A stretch of DNA of 64,000 nucleotides. It comes from Litoreibacter janthinus. Its GTDB lineage: Bacteria; Pseudomonadota; Alphaproteobacteria; Rhodobacterales; Rhodobacteraceae. Location: contig NZ_FOYO01000001.1 in assembly GCF_900111945.1 (NCBI RefSeq), positions 2,115,751 to 2,179,750 of the forward strand, given 5' to 3'. The notes below the pieces were generated by a model that worked only from the letters and a program-made list of their open reading frames with translations, was not told the origin of the DNA and ran no database searches. Positions within the stretch are counted from its first letter, which is position 1. The number at the start of each line of letters is the position of its first letter. Positions 17,188 to 26,580 of this stretch are shown here, in pieces. A program made the translations under genes and the position numbers.

Positions 17188-17760
17188 ATGACTTTGACCC
17201 AAGCCGCTTTCGGGGCAGACACTTTCACCAAAAAACTGGCGCTCGTCGTCGGCGGATCGCTTTTTATCGCACTGGCTGCGCAAGTGAGCGTACCGTTTTT
17301 CCCTGTGCCGATGACCCTGCAAACGCTGGCCATCCTGATCGTTGGTCTGTCCTTCGGTGCGCGCCTTGGTGCCGTTACCGTTCTGGCCTATCTGGCTGAG
17401 GGCGCATCCGGCTTGCCAGTGTTCGCCAACATGGGCGCGGGCCCTGCTTACATGGCTGGCCCAACGGCTGGCTTCCTGCTAGGCTTCGTCGCGATGGCCT
17501 ATGTTGCTGGTCTCGCCGCCGGTCGCGGTATGGTGGCAATGCTGGTCGCTTCGCTTGCTGCTGCTGCTCTCATCTACGTGCCGGGTCTTGCATGGCCACT
17601 GGGCGTGGCACAGGCCACCGGCGTTGAAGCTGGCTGGGCCGGTCTGAGCTTTGACAAAGTGCTGAGCGCCTTCGCAACTCCGTTCCTGCTGGGCGATGCT
17701 GTGAAAGCTGTGCTTGCCGCATTGGCCGTTGCTGGCGGGATGAAACTTCTCGCAAAATAA
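17188..17760 (+). CDS. bioY: Biotin transporter BioY (substrate-binding S component)
   Basis: 190 aa, preceded by CTGGAGGAAC. About six membrane helices with the BioY hallmarks FFPVPMTLQTLA near residue 40 and the GASGLPVFANMGAGPAYMAGPTAGF region near 75-95. BioY is the membrane protein that captures biotin in ECF transporters and can work with or without the BioMN energising proteins, which are not in the window. Followed 27 bp later by a clear rho-independent terminator, so the gene is monocistronic. A BioR-type site was looked for upstream and not convincingly found. Confidence 0.93.
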   Translation: MTLTQAAFGADTFTKKLALVVGGSLFIALAAQVSVPFFPVPMTLQTLAILIVGLSFGARLGAVTVLAYLAEGASGLPVFANMGAGPAYMAGPTAGFLLGFVAMAYVAGLAAGRGMVAMLVASLAAAALIYVPGLAWPLGVAQATGVEAGWAGLSFDKVLSAFATPFLLGDAVKAVLAALAVAGGMKLLAK

Positions 17761-17787
17761 GGCGGGGTTCGCCCTTCCTAAGATTTT

Positions 17788-17823
17788 AGCGCCGCGCCCA
17801 AGTGATTGGGGGCGGCGTTTTTG
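17788..17823 (+). terminator. Rho-independent terminator after bioY
   Basis: GC-rich stem GCCGCGCCC / GGGGGCGGC with a loop around AAGTGATT, followed by TTTTTGTT. It starts 27 bp after the bioY stop codon. Confidence 0.85.
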
Positions 17824-18098
17824 TTGGTCTCGGAGGTGAAAAAGAGGCGGCCGCCTTGAAACAAGGTATGTGGCTGCGCGACACCCCAACTGTCAGGGGC
17901 GCATCATTGCGGGGGCGTAAGGCCCGCTTCGGTTCACCGGTGAGGCGCGATGGTACCGGTTGAAATGCCGATACCGCGGTCACGTGGGTTTCAGGTGCCG
18001 TGCGGAGGGTCGTGGTTCCACGCGGCGTGTTGGATCCGAGGTGGGGTTTATGCCAGCTGCCTTAAGACAGCGTTAGGCTTGCGTGCGTTGCGTGACAC
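17824..18098. other. 275-bp intergenic stretch with hairpins and no recognised gene
   Basis: No protein frame here looks real: open frames crossing it have no family pattern and overlap the coding gene to the right. Several short inverted repeats are visible, such as CCTTG-AAA-CAAGG near 17854 and the 12-bp palindrome AGGCGGCCGCCT near 17845, after which the minus strand reads CTCTTTTT. The latter could end a minus-strand RNA. I could not match it to tmRNA, SRP RNA, RNase P or a convincing 6S RNA. Confidence 0.35.
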
Positions 18099-18392
18099 TC
18101 AGGCCGCGCCAAGCTGCTGTTCTTCCGCTTCGCGCTCTGGGATTACGAACCGCTCGGTGCTTCCCTCACGGGCTAGGATCACCAAGCCTGTCTCGATCGC
18201 TACGACTTTGCGACCGTCGATCACATCGCCAGTTGCCACAATTTCGATACGGTTGTTCCCATGCCGCATCAGAGCGCGGGTTTCGCCTGGTCTCTCTACG
18301 GTCCCGATGAGCGCCAGTTGGGTCAACGGCAGCGTGCTGTCTTCCGTTGCGGCTTTCAGGGCCTCGATGGGGGTTTCGGTCGTTTCGGTCAC
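18099..18392 (-). CDS. Small conserved protein, PilP/GspC-like fold
   Basis: 97 aa. The segment LTQLALIGTVERPGETRALMR, then IEIVATGDVIDGRKVVAIETGLVILARE, has the spacing of the small beta domain found in GspC and PilP (a strand, then GD.I.G..V..I....v.l). No signal peptide or membrane helix is visible, so it is a stand-alone, probably cytoplasmic version. It lies 168 bp beyond the purF stop on the same strand side, that is, downstream of purF. Function unknown. Confidence 0.7.
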   Translation of the reverse strand: MTETTETPIEALKAATEDSTLPLTQLALIGTVERPGETRALMRHGNNRIEIVATGDVIDGRKVVAIETGLVILAREGSTERFVIPEREAEEQQLGAA

Positions 18393-18560
18393 GGTCTTTG
18401 TCCTTGTCGCTGAACGCGTCTAGCGGTCGGCAGATAAGGGGCGTGGCGTCGAATGGAAAGCGGGCTTTGCCTGCGTAAGCGGGTTTTTGCCGCAGCGCAG
18501 CATTTTCGTGAGGCCGACTGTCAGATGCCTCTGGCCTGTCTCACGGCAGTGAGCCGGGAT

Positions 18561-20048
18561 TTACTCTGCTGCGGTCTTCAGCACAAAGCCATTTGTGATC
18601 TGGTCACTTGGTGCAATCGGGTACTCACCCGAGAAGCACGCATCGCAATATTGCGGGCTTTTGTTGTCGCGTTTGGCTTGACCCACCGCACGATAGAGCC
18701 CGTCGAGCGAGATGAATTTCAGGCTATCGACACCCAAATGCTCACGCATCTCTTCCTCGGACATTGTCGCCGCCAGCAGTTTTTCACGTTGCGGGGTGTC
18801 GACGCCGTAAAAGCATGGCCATGCTGTTGGCGGCGACGCGATGCGGAAGTGGACTTCAGCGGCCCCTGCATCAAGGATCATCTCTTTGATCTTGCGAGAG
18901 GTCGTGCCACGCACAACGGAGTCATCCACCAAGATCACCCGTTTGCCCTTGATCAGCGCGCGGTTGACGTTGAGCTTCAGGCGCACACCCATGTTCCGAA
19001 TTTGCTCGGTAGGCTCAATGAAGGTCCGGCCCATATATTGGTTGCGGATGATCCCCATCGCGTAGGGAATGCCGCTCTCTAGGCTGAAACCGATGGCGGC
19101 CGGTGTGCCGGAATCGGGCACGGGGCAGACCAGATCGGCGTCCACGGGGCTTTCCTTGGCCAATTCGCGGCCAATGTTTTCGCGGGTTTCGTAGACAGAC
19201 CGCCCGCCAAGGATCGAGTCCGGACGGGAGAAATAGACATGCTCGAAGATGCAAAAGCGCGACTTGGCAGGGCGGAACGGGAAGTGGCTGGCAACGCCCG
19301 CTTTGGTGATCACCACCATTTCGCCCGGCTCGATCTCGCGGACGAATTCTGCGCCGATGATATCCAACGCGCAGGTTTCCGAAGACAGCGCCCAGCCGTC
19401 CCCGACTTTCCCCAGCACCAGCGGGCGCACGCCCAACGGGTCGCGGAGGCCGATCAGCTTGGTGCGGGTCATGGCCACGACAGAAAATGCGCCTTCGACC
19501 TTGCGCAGCGCCTCTTCCATGCGGTCCGGTATGGTGCGCCCCATGGAGCGTGCCATCAGGTGGATGATACATTCCGAGTCGCTGGAGGACTGGAAGATCG
19601 AGCCGCGCTCGACCAGCTCTTTGCGCAAGGCCACAGCATTGGTGATGTTGCCGTTATGCGCAATCGCCGCGCCGCCCAAGGAGAAGTCCCCGAAGAAGGG
19701 CTGCACGTCACGAATAGCGGTCTGGCCTTTGTTGCCAGCGGTGGAGTAGCGCACGTGGCCGATGGCCAATTCGCCCGGAAGGGTTTCCATCACCTTGTGA
19801 GATGTGAAGTTGTCGCGCACATAGCCAAAGCGGCGGGCCTGCTGAAATCCGACCTCGGCGTCATAGGACACGATGCCACCGGCCTCTTGGCCACGGTGCT
19901 GCAACGCATGAAGGCCAAGCGCGACAAAGCTGGACGCGTCGGCTGTTCCGATGACGCCGAATACGCCGCATTCTTCTTTAAGTTTATCGTCATCGAACGG
20001 GTTGGTGAGCCAAGGCTCTGGGCTTTGGTCGTGGTCCGCATGCGTCAT
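18561..20048 (-). CDS. purF: Amidophosphoribosyltransferase PurF
   Basis: 495 aa from MTHADHDQSPEPW; an open extension upstream lacks family similarity. The Ntn glutaminase domain begins at the conserved KEECGVFGVIG (nucleophile Cys near residue 27), which implies that any propeptide is removed to free the cysteine. The phosphoribosyltransferase half carries the PRPP loop VILVDDSVVRGTTSRKI (about 366-382). It catalyses the first committed step of purine synthesis: PRPP plus glutamine to 5-phosphoribosylamine. C-terminal Cys residues (YCDACFSGEYP) are usual for the family. Divergent from the RluE-like gene. Confidence 0.96.
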   Translation of the reverse strand: MTHADHDQSPEPWLTNPFDDDKLKEECGVFGVIGTADASSFVALGLHALQHRGQEAGGIVSYDAEVGFQQARRFGYVRDNFTSHKVMETLPGELAIGHVRYSTAGNKGQTAIRDVQPFFGDFSLGGAAIAHNGNITNAVALRKELVERGSIFQSSSDSECIIHLMARSMGRTIPDRMEEALRKVEGAFSVVAMTRTKLIGLRDPLGVRPLVLGKVGDGWALSSETCALDIIGAEFVREIEPGEMVVITKAGVASHFPFRPAKSRFCIFEHVYFSRPDSILGGRSVYETRENIGRELAKESPVDADLVCPVPDSGTPAAIGFSLESGIPYAMGIIRNQYMGRTFIEPTEQIRNMGVRLKLNVNRALIKGKRVILVDDSVVRGTTSRKIKEMILDAGAAEVHFRIASPPTAWPCFYGVDTPQREKLLAATMSEEEMREHLGVDSLKFISLDGLYRAVGQAKRDNKSPQYCDACFSGEYPIAPSDQITNGFVLKTAAE

Positions 20049-20165
20049 TTGGGGCAGCTCCGAATCCGCGTGACAAGTTCGTGACAAGGGATACGGGTTT
20101 TGAGCTGGGAAGTCACGGGCCTTTGCCCCGTTGCGACCAGAAGAGGCGCATGCGAAGATTATCAC

Positions 20166-20702
20166 ATGTCTCGGGTCATCCTTTTCAACAAACCATATGG
20201 GGTTCTGTCGCAATTCACCGACGGGCAGGCGCGCGCAACCCTGTCAGATTACATCGATATTCCAAAAGTTTATGCCGCAGGGCGCCTTGATCGCGACAGT
20301 GAGGGCCTGTTGGTTCTGACCGATGACGGCAAGTTGCAGGCGCGCATTGCACATCCCAAGTTCAAATCTGCCAAAACCTATCTGGTTCAGGTTGAGGGAC
20401 TTCCCGAGCAAGCTGCGATCGCCGCTTTGCGTAATGGTGTCGTGCTGAAGGACGGGCGCACGCGCCCCGCGAAGGTGGAACAGGTGGAAGCCCCAGACTG
20501 GCTCTGGCCGCGTGACCCGCCTGTGCGGGTGCGAAAGACTGTGCCCGACAGCTGGCTGCGCCTCAGCATCACCGAGGGGCGCAACCGCCAAGTGCGTCGT
20601 ATGTGCGCCGCTGTGGGCCACCCGTGCTTGCGTCTGATCCGCGTGCAAGTGGGGGACTGGTCGCTGGAGGGGATTGAGCAAGGGCACTGGCGCGATGCGT
20701 GA
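20166..20702 (+). CDS. RsuA/RluE-type rRNA pseudouridine synthase
   Basis: 178 aa from [19 protein letters not shown]. The catalytic aspartate motif [17 protein letters not shown] (about 40-56) and the late [19 protein letters not shown] segment place it in the RsuA/RluB/RluE branch. The absence of an N-terminal S4 domain and the small size favour RluE (23S rRNA U2457 in E. coli numbering), but the target base is inference. The end overlaps the following esterase start by 8 bp, so the two are coupled. Confidence 0.88.
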   Translation: MSRVILFNKPYGVLSQFTDGQARATLSDYIDIPKVYAAGRLDRDSEGLLVLTDDGKLQARIAHPKFKSAKTYLVQVEGLPEQAAIAALRNGVVLKDGRTRPAKVEQVEAPDWLWPRDPPVRVRKTVPDSWLRLSITEGRNRQVRRMCAAVGHPCLRLIRVQVGDWSLEGIEQGHWRDA

Positions 20703-21396
20703 CGCGGCCGTCAAGCTGGCCTTGCTGCCGATTCTGGCGGCCCAAGGCTGGCGCGCCCGCACGACAGCGCGTCAGTTGCCCGAACCTGATGGCCCGCGCG
20801 AGGGCATCGTCGGGCAAGGCCCTGAGCTGCGTTTGCTGATCCTTGGCGATAGCTCCGCCGCAGGGGTTGGCGTGGCCCATCAGCGGGACGCCATAACGGG
20901 CCATCTGACGCGAACGCTGGCCGAAACGCGCAAGGTCCATTGGCGACTGAATGCGGTGAGCGGGGCGACCACAGCGGCGACCTTGGCCCGATTATCCGCA
21001 GAGGAAACCGGCCCTTTCGACATGGCCGTAACTGCGCTTGGGGTCAATGACGTGACCAAAGGGGCCACGCTGCGGCGCTGGCTGGGGCATCAGCGTGAGC
21101 TGTGTGAGCGGCTTCAGCAGGAATTCGGCTGCACACAAGTGTTCGTTTCAGGGATGCCGCCGATCGGATCTTTTCCACTGCTGCCGGATCCGCTTCGCTG
21201 GGTTCTGGCGGAGCAGGGGCGTCGCTGGGACCGTGCATTGATCAAAATGCTCGACGGGATGGACGGATGCTATCATGTGAAGGCGGCCGAAAGCCTAGAG
21301 CCACATCAGATGTCTAAGGACGGGTTTCACCCCGGACCGGAGGTTTACGAGATGTGGGCAGCGGCCATCTTCGACCAGATGCGTCCGTATCTGTAA
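20695..21396 (+). CDS. SGNH/GDSL hydrolase family protein
   Basis: 233 aa from [12 protein letters not shown]. The SGNH blocks are visible: GDSSAAGVG (block I serine), the glycine in SGATT, GVND (block III Asn), and DGFHPG (block V Asp/His). These enzymes are esterases, lipases or acyl-thioesterases. The N-terminal segment ([16 protein letters not shown]) is hydrophobic and could be a membrane anchor or uncleaved signal. Coupled to the pseudouridine synthase gene by an 8-bp overlap; its stop is 1 bp from the end of the convergent desaturase. Confidence 0.85.
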   Translation: MRDAAVKLALLPILAAQGWRARTTARQLPEPDGPREGIVGQGPELRLLILGDSSAAGVGVAHQRDAITGHLTRTLAETRKVHWRLNAVSGATTAATLARLSAEETGPFDMAVTALGVNDVTKGATLRRWLGHQRELCERLQQEFGCTQVFVSGMPPIGSFPLLPDPLRWVLAEQGRRWDRALIKMLDGMDGCYHVKAAESLEPHQMSKDGFHPGPEVYEMWAAAIFDQMRPYL

Positions 21397-21397
21397 C

Positions 21398-22450
21398 TTA
21401 CGTTGCAGCCAAACGGGCGCGACGCGCGTCACGGAAGGACAGCAGGCGGCGGTTTTTCTCATCCCACAATTGCAGCCCAACGGTTTTGATGCTTTCGCGG
21501 ATCGTCAGGCGGTTCGCCTCTGCCAGTTGCTCATGGTCTTTGAGCACTTCGGGCAGACGATAAAACGGGATGCGGGAATAAAGATGGTGCACATGGTGGA
21601 TGCCGATATTGGCCGAGAACCATGCCAACACTGGAGGCAGGATATAGTGGGAAGAGCCATGGAGGGCCGCTTCGTGGACCTGCCAGTGTTCTTTGTGATC
21701 CCAATGCGTTTCTTCGAATTGGTGCTGGACGTAGAACAACCAAACGCCAAGGGCAGCGGCCATCATGGTCGAGGGAACGAAGACAAGCAACAATGGCATG
21801 ATGCCGCCAAACCAGACGATCAAGCCAAGGGCAATGGCGATGCCAACGTTAGTGCCCATCGCGGACACCCAGTATTTCGCGCCATCGCGCATGTGACCTA
21901 CGGGTAGGCGCTGCTCGAAGAAGAACACGAAGGCGGGTCCAACCAAAAACAGCGTAATCGGGTGACGATAGGCGCGGTATTTCAAACGTCCGAACCAGCT
22001 GCGGGCCTCGTATTCGGCCACGGTCAGAGTGTCGATATCGCCCATCCCACGCGCATCAAGGTTACCTGCGGCCCCGTGATGGATCGCGTGGCTGCGGCGC
22101 CAGACATCATACGGCGTAATGGTAAGTACGCCCAAAGCCCGTCCGACCCAGTCGCCCAACGTTGAATTGGAAAAGAATGACCCATGCCCGCAATCGTGCT
22201 GAATACAGAAGATGCGAACCAGAAACAGCCCGTTGACCAGCGCAAGTGCCACAGCAAGCCAGTAGCTGACCGACAACATCGCCCAAGCGGCAGCCCAAAT
22301 CGCGACGAACGGCAACAGCGTCACCGCCAACTCGAACCCAGAGCGCACCGGATCAGGATCGCGGTACTTCGCCAGATGGCGAATCCAAACTTTGGCAGGG
22401 GCGCCAGCAGGCAGGGTGAGCGCCTCGGGCGCGTTGGGGTCTTGGAACAT
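21398..22450 (-). CDS. Membrane fatty acid desaturase
   Basis: 350 aa from MFQDPNAPEALTL; an upstream in-frame ATG adds 16 unlikely residues. The three histidine boxes of the di-iron desaturases are clear: HDCGH (about residue 98), HAIHH (about 134) and HHVHH (about 300), set between four or more hydrophobic helices. Such enzymes insert a double bond into acyl chains of membrane lipids, usually with ferredoxin as electron donor. The regioselectivity cannot be read from the sequence. Tail to tail with the GDSL esterase gene. Confidence 0.9.
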   Translation of the reverse strand: MFQDPNAPEALTLPAGAPAKVWIRHLAKYRDPDPVRSGFELAVTLLPFVAIWAAAWAMLSVSYWLAVALALVNGLFLVRIFCIQHDCGHGSFFSNSTLGDWVGRALGVLTITPYDVWRRSHAIHHGAAGNLDARGMGDIDTLTVAEYEARSWFGRLKYRAYRHPITLFLVGPAFVFFFEQRLPVGHMRDGAKYWVSAMGTNVGIAIALGLIVWFGGIMPLLLVFVPSTMMAAALGVWLFYVQHQFEETHWDHKEHWQVHEAALHGSSHYILPPVLAWFSANIGIHHVHHLYSRIPFYRLPEVLKDHEQLAEANRLTIRESIKTVGLQLWDEKNRRLLSFRDARRARLAAT

Positions 22451-22536
22451 ACTGCTACGTCCGTCTCTCTGGGGCGGTTCTAAGTAGCGATATAGCAATG
22501 AAGCATTAACGCAAGTTTATTAAGCAGTCTTGGCTC

Positions 22537-23109
22537 TTATGCGTCAGATTGACCAGTTGTTTCGGTGCAGTGGCTGATCAGATCTTCATAGGTTCCCACA
22601 ATCCAGCCGGGGGCGTCAGTGGGGATCACCTCGTCAACCGAGCCGGACATCTGTGCCACGACTTTGGCCGTGCGCGAATCGTCGACCATCGGAATAGCCT
22701 GATCGGCAACCACGCGGTCGTAGATCACAAAGGCCACAACCACCAGCAGAGCCCCGCGCGCGACGCCGAACAGGAAGCCGAGACCTTGGTCCAGACCGCC
22801 TAGCACCGAGCGCTGCACAGCGCCCGACAGGATCGGGGTGAAGATCGACACGACGACCAGCGCCACAGCAAAGACCAGCGCGAAAGCGGTGATCGTCGCC
22901 GGCTCGCAGCCTTCGATCAGCGTGTTGAGATAGGGAATTTCTTTTGCAAGGGGAACGGCTTGCGGGGCAAAGATATAAGCAACGACCGCAGCCGCGACCC
23001 AGCCTACAATCGACAGTGCCTCGCGGACCAGACCGCGCGAATAGGCGAGAATCGCCGAGATGACGATGACCCCAGCGGCGACGCCGTCAATAATCGTGAA
23101 ACCTTCCAT
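22537..23109 (-). CDS. cvpA: CvpA family inner-membrane protein
   Basis: 190 aa with four hydrophobic helices and the CvpA pattern DGVAAGVIVISAILAYSRGLVREALSIVGW at the start, then GGLDQGLGFLFGVARGALLV. CvpA proteins were named for colicin V production and have been linked to envelope stress tolerance; the mechanism is unclear. It follows radA by 12 bp on the minus strand and is probably co-transcribed. In many proteobacteria cvpA sits near purF, and here purF is a few kilobases away on the same strand. Confidence 0.88.
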   Translation of the reverse strand: MEGFTIIDGVAAGVIVISAILAYSRGLVREALSIVGWVAAAVVAYIFAPQAVPLAKEIPYLNTLIEGCEPATITAFALVFAVALVVVSIFTPILSGAVQRSVLGGLDQGLGFLFGVARGALLVVVAFVIYDRVVADQAIPMVDDSRTAKVVAQMSGSVDEVIPTDAPGWIVGTYEDLISHCTETTGQSDA

Positions 23110-23121
23110 CTCGTCTCTCTC

Positions 23122-24495
23122 CTAGGGCGCCGGATCGGTGCCAAATAGTTCCTGCACGAAGGTTGCCAGATCAGGCATCGTGCGCAGTGTCATTCCGTCT
23201 ACCCGTGGCAGCTTTTTCTGCTCCGGGCCGATTGCGGAGGTAAAGCCCAGTTTGGACGCCTCTTTCAACCGGTTTTCCGCCTGTGTGACCTGCCTTAGCG
23301 CACCTGAGAGGCTAATTTCACCAAAAACCACGGATTCAGGGGGCAAAGACACGTCCTCGCGGGCCGAAAGTAGCGCCGCAGCAACAGCCAGATCGGCGGC
23401 AGGTTCAATCACCCGCATGCCGCCAGCGACGTTCAAATAGACATCCAAGCCTGCAAACGGCACTCCGCAACGTGATTCCAACACCGCCAGAATGGTCGCC
23501 AAGCGCTGACTGTCCAGCCCGACAACCGTGCGCCGCGCTTGGGGATTCGGCGACGGAGCTACGAGCGCTTGGATCTCGGTCAGCACGGGGCGGGAGCCCT
23601 CGATGCCGGAAAACACCACCGAGCCGGGGGCGGGTTTATCGCGATCACTGAGGAACAGGGCAGAGGGGTTGGTAACTTCCGCCAACCCGCGGCCTGTCAT
23701 TTCGAACACGCCGATCTCATCGGAGGGACCAAAGCGGTTCTTCACCGCGCGCAGGATGCGGAACTGATGGCCGCGCTCGCCCTCGAAATACAGCACGGTG
23801 TCCACCATATGCTCGACCACGCGCGGGCCAGCCAAAGCGCCTTCCTTTGTCACGTGGCCCACAAGGATGATCGCCGTGCCGGTGCGTTTGGCGAAGGTGA
23901 CCAGCTCGTGACAGGCGGCCCGCACTTGGCTGACAGAGCCGGGCGCGCTGTCCACCTGATCGGACCACATTGTTTGGATTGAATCGATGATCACCAACTT
24001 CGGTCGTTCTTTGTCCAAGGTGGTGAGGATGTCGCGCAGGTTGGTCTCGGCTGCCAGTCGCACTGGGCTTTCTGACAGCTTCAGGCGGGCGGCGCGCATG
24101 CGGATTTGCTCTGCCGACTCTTCGCCAGATACATAGATCACATGCATCCCGTTGCGCGCGAACCGTGCTGCGGCCTGCAACAGCAAAGTGGACTTGCCGA
24201 TCCCTGGATCGCCGCCAACCAGAATGGCAGACGCTTCGACCAAGCCGCCCCCCAAAACGCGGTCCAGTTCGGTCACGCCAGAGGCAGTCCGAGCGGGCGG
24301 ATCGTCCTTGGAATTTAGGTCGGACAGCTCCAACGCCTTGCCTCGCATGGCCCCCAAGGATTTTTTGCCCGGCCCGGTGGACAAGGGGGCTTCCTCAACG
24401 ATGGAGTTCCATGCGTTGCAAGCGTCACATTGGCCGGACCATTTGAAGTGGACCGCGCCGCATTCGGTGCATTTGTGGGTTGGTTGCTTTGCCAT
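23122..24495 (-). CDS. radA: DNA repair protein RadA
   Basis: 457 aa. N-terminal C4 zinc finger (CTECGAVHFKWSGQCDAC), RecA-like ATPase with Walker A GDPGIGKST (about 94-102), the RadA-specific KNRFG motif (VKNRFGPSDEIGVF), and a C-terminal Lon-protease-like domain from about residue 280. RadA helps process branched recombination intermediates. Followed closely by cvpA and preceded by small membrane protein genes, all on the minus strand. Confidence 0.96.
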   Translation of the reverse strand: MAKQPTHKCTECGAVHFKWSGQCDACNAWNSIVEEAPLSTGPGKKSLGAMRGKALELSDLNSKDDPPARTASGVTELDRVLGGGLVEASAILVGGDPGIGKSTLLLQAAARFARNGMHVIYVSGEESAEQIRMRAARLKLSESPVRLAAETNLRDILTTLDKERPKLVIIDSIQTMWSDQVDSAPGSVSQVRAACHELVTFAKRTGTAIILVGHVTKEGALAGPRVVEHMVDTVLYFEGERGHQFRILRAVKNRFGPSDEIGVFEMTGRGLAEVTNPSALFLSDRDKPAPGSVVFSGIEGSRPVLTEIQALVAPSPNPQARRTVVGLDSQRLATILAVLESRCGVPFAGLDVYLNVAGGMRVIEPAADLAVAAALLSAREDVSLPPESVVFGEISLSGALRQVTQAENRLKEASKLGFTSAIGPEQKKLPRVDGMTLRTMPDLATFVQELFGTDPAP

Positions 24496-24510
24496 GGCGG
24501 GTGTTGTGGC

Positions 24511-24819
24511 TCAGGCGAATTGGGCAGGCAAGTTGATAATGATGTAAAGTCCAAGGCCAAGATGCACCAAGGGCAACAGTTTGGACCAGCGCGGGTCGGC
24601 CCAGATGGCGATAGGGGCCAGAACCACGCAGAGCGCAGCGCCGATGATCAGCAGAGGGAAGCTGCCCAGAGACACAGATGCCATAATCATCAAGGTCGCG
24701 ATGCTCAGACCCGCCGCATTGGCGCGGATCAGGCCGGAGGTCGTGACCGCGCGGTAGACCTGCCAGATGAAGGCCGCGAAAATCAGTGCAGCAATGACGA
24801 TGGCGAAAAGGAGGAACAT
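24511..24819 (-). CDS. Small integral membrane protein, unknown
   Basis: 102 aa that are nearly all hydrophobic: three or four helices (residues 3-22, 38-58, 60-76, 84-100) and no long loops. It ends 15 bp before radA and follows another small membrane protein gene by 6 bp, so it is likely part of the same transcript. No family recognised. The compact tandem with two other membrane genes suggests they may form a complex; this is inference. Confidence 0.7.
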   Translation of the reverse strand: MFLLFAIVIAALIFAAFIWQVYRAVTTSGLIRANAAGLSIATLMIMASVSLGSFPLLIIGAALCVVLAPIAIWADPRWSKLLPLVHLGLGLYIIINLPAQFA

Positions 24820-24825
24820 GGCGCG

Positions 24826-25161
24826 TTATCTTGCAGCTTGGAACAGCGCGGTCATCACGATGCACGCGGCGATCAGGTAGCCCAGCGAAAGCAGCTTCCA
24901 ATACCCCGGATCTGCGGCCAGTGTGATAAGGCAAAGCGGAAAGAGCAGCAAGGTGGCGACCATTGCCCGGTCAAGATCTTGGTATCCATAGGGCGGGGCA
25001 ATGACGGCGGCGGTTGCTGCCAAAATGCCAAAGGCAACGGGTTTCAGCCAAGTTGGGCCTGCGTAAACCCGATAGCCTTGCCAAACCAGTTGCGCCAGAA
25101 CCACTAGGCTAAAGGCCACCGCGGCGGTGATGCCGAGGATGAAATGCAGGATATCAATCAC
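24826..25161 (-). CDS. Small integral membrane protein, unknown
   Basis: 111 aa starting at a GTG that overlaps the stop of the PqiA-like gene (GTGA). Three to four hydrophobic helices. General composition resembles the following small membrane protein, and the two may be related, but no shared motif is evident. Its translation is coupled to the upstream PqiA-like gene. No family recognised. Confidence 0.7.
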   Translation of the reverse strand: MIDILHFILGITAAVAFSLVVLAQLVWQGYRVYAGPTWLKPVAFGILAATAAVIAPPYGYQDLDRAMVATLLLFPLCLITLAADPGYWKLLSLGYLIAACIVMTALFQAAR

Positions 25162-25586
25162 TTGCGCGCACTCATGAAGGATATGGCGAGCGATGCCAGA
25201 ACGCAGGCGGTGAACAGGTAGAGCCCCCAGCCTGTTTCCACTCGCCCGACACCGACGCCTTTGGCCAGCACGATATAGAGCGCGATCAAGAAGATATCGG
25301 CCATTGCCAGCTTACCCATCAACGTGATTGCGGGCAGCAGCCGTGGAGAGGCGAGGCGGAATTGGATCAATGCCAGCCCGATGGTTTTGAGATAGGGCGC
25401 AACCAGTGCGAAGAAGGTCACGATCAATGCCAGAACGACGTCCTTGGCCCAAAGCGTCTGAATGCCCGTCAGCACCGATATTTCCGACAGTGAAAAGAAT
25501 GGCAAAAGCCCCGCCTTCAAAAGCGGGGCGACCCAAGCAATCGGAAACAGCAGCAGAAGCGACAGATTGGCGATCTTCAAGAACAT
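25158..25586 (-). CDS. Paraquat-inducible protein A (PqiA)-like membrane protein
   Basis: 142 aa with four membrane helices. The segment ISVLTGIQTLWAKDVVLALIVTFFALVAPYLK and the later LMGKLAMADIFLIALYIVLAKG match the PqiA domain of the lipid-transport family, which accompanies MCE proteins. This is a single domain, whereas E. coli PqiA has two. It is coupled to two small membrane proteins downstream; an Mla-type ABC pair lies about 1 kb upstream on the same strand, suggesting a shared role in envelope lipid handling. Confidence 0.8.
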   Translation of the reverse strand: MFLKIANLSLLLLFPIAWVAPLLKAGLLPFFSLSEISVLTGIQTLWAKDVVLALIVTFFALVAPYLKTIGLALIQFRLASPRLLPAITLMGKLAMADIFLIALYIVLAKGVGVGRVETGWGLYLFTACVLASLAISFMSARK

Positions 25587-25634
25587 GGCGCCTTTGAACC
25601 GCGCTTGGGCGAAAAACTCAAGCGCTCTTTATGC

Positions 25635-26414
25635 TTAGCCTGCGCTCTTGTCCGAGGATTTTGGTTTGGGCAAAGGGACGACATTCTCCGGCTCTGGCGC
25701 GTCGGCCATCTCGTATCCGATCAGTGGCAGGATTTCAGCCAGATCAGCCTCAAGCCGCTGCATCTGAGCCGAGACCACACTGTCTTCGACATTGACCTGC
25801 TGCGACCAGCGCTTCAGGTCGGCGCAGGTTTGCTGGGCCATCGCGATCTGCTCGCGGTAATCCTCGATCTCGCGTTGACGTTGGCGCAGGAAGGTGCGGG
25901 CGCGTTCGACTTTCTCTTGCGAATAGACGCCAGCCAGATTGCGGGACTCATGGCTCATCTGAGCGGCGACTTCCAGAACCGAGGGTTCCAGCGTGTGAAG
26001 CTCTGGATGATCGCGAAGGTGCATGATGCGTTCGCGGACGGAATCGAATTCTGACGACAGCGAGAAGAGCTGTTCTTTGTCCGCTTTGTGGGCGGTCAGA
26101 TAGGCGCGTGTGACATCTTCCATCGAGATATGGAACTGACGATGCGATTTTTCCAGCTCAAGGATGCGACGGTTCGAAGGAAGGTAGAACAAAAGCGAAA
26201 TCGCGAGGGCCGCAAGGAATATCTGCGTCACCATGCCCGCATAAGGCACAACTGTTTCGCCATAGTTTGCGGTAAAGCTGAGCCATGGTGCCAAGCCCAC
26301 GGCTGCGGCAAGCGTGGCACCGACAACGACGCAGGAAAACAAGATAACGGCGACCAAGGCCACGCGTTGAAAAAACTGCTGGAGCTGCAGCCAGGTCTGG
26401 TTTGCACCAGTCAT
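25635..26414 (-). CDS. Two-helix membrane protein with cytoplasmic coiled coil, unknown
   Basis: 259 aa from MTGANQTWLQL, with a GGGGGGTG site 8 bp upstream (an upstream GTG is possible). Two hydrophobic helices (about 15-45 and 55-80) are followed by about 150 residues of charged, heptad-like helix (RILELEKSHRQFHI and TFLRQRQREIEDYRE). The C-terminus is short and basic. This suits a scaffold or tether, but no family could be named. It lies between the PqiA-like gene and the Mla ABC pair on the same strand. Confidence 0.72.
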   Translation of the reverse strand: MTGANQTWLQLQQFFQRVALVAVILFSCVVVGATLAAAVGLAPWLSFTANYGETVVPYAGMVTQIFLAALAISLLFYLPSNRRILELEKSHRQFHISMEDVTRAYLTAHKADKEQLFSLSSEFDSVRERIMHLRDHPELHTLEPSVLEVAAQMSHESRNLAGVYSQEKVERARTFLRQRQREIEDYREQIAMAQQTCADLKRWSQQVNVEDSVVSAQMQRLEADLAEILPLIGYEMADAPEPENVVPLPKPKSSDKSAG

Positions 26415-26580
26415 CTCAGACACCCCCCAAAGGTACTGGTTAAAAAATCATTACTTCATAGTAGCGAAAAACCGCCGATTTGCTACGGGGAAATTTGTCC
26501 AAAATATGGCGTAGTTTCAGATGGGTGCCGCAAAATCTTGAGAGATTGCCTGAATTGTTTCCGCCTTGGAAACGATACCC

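Noticed and set aside
17950..18423. A 157-codon plus-strand frame across the region after bioY
   Set aside because: It overlaps the small PilP/GspC-like gene on the other strand and shows no ribosome site or recognisable domain.
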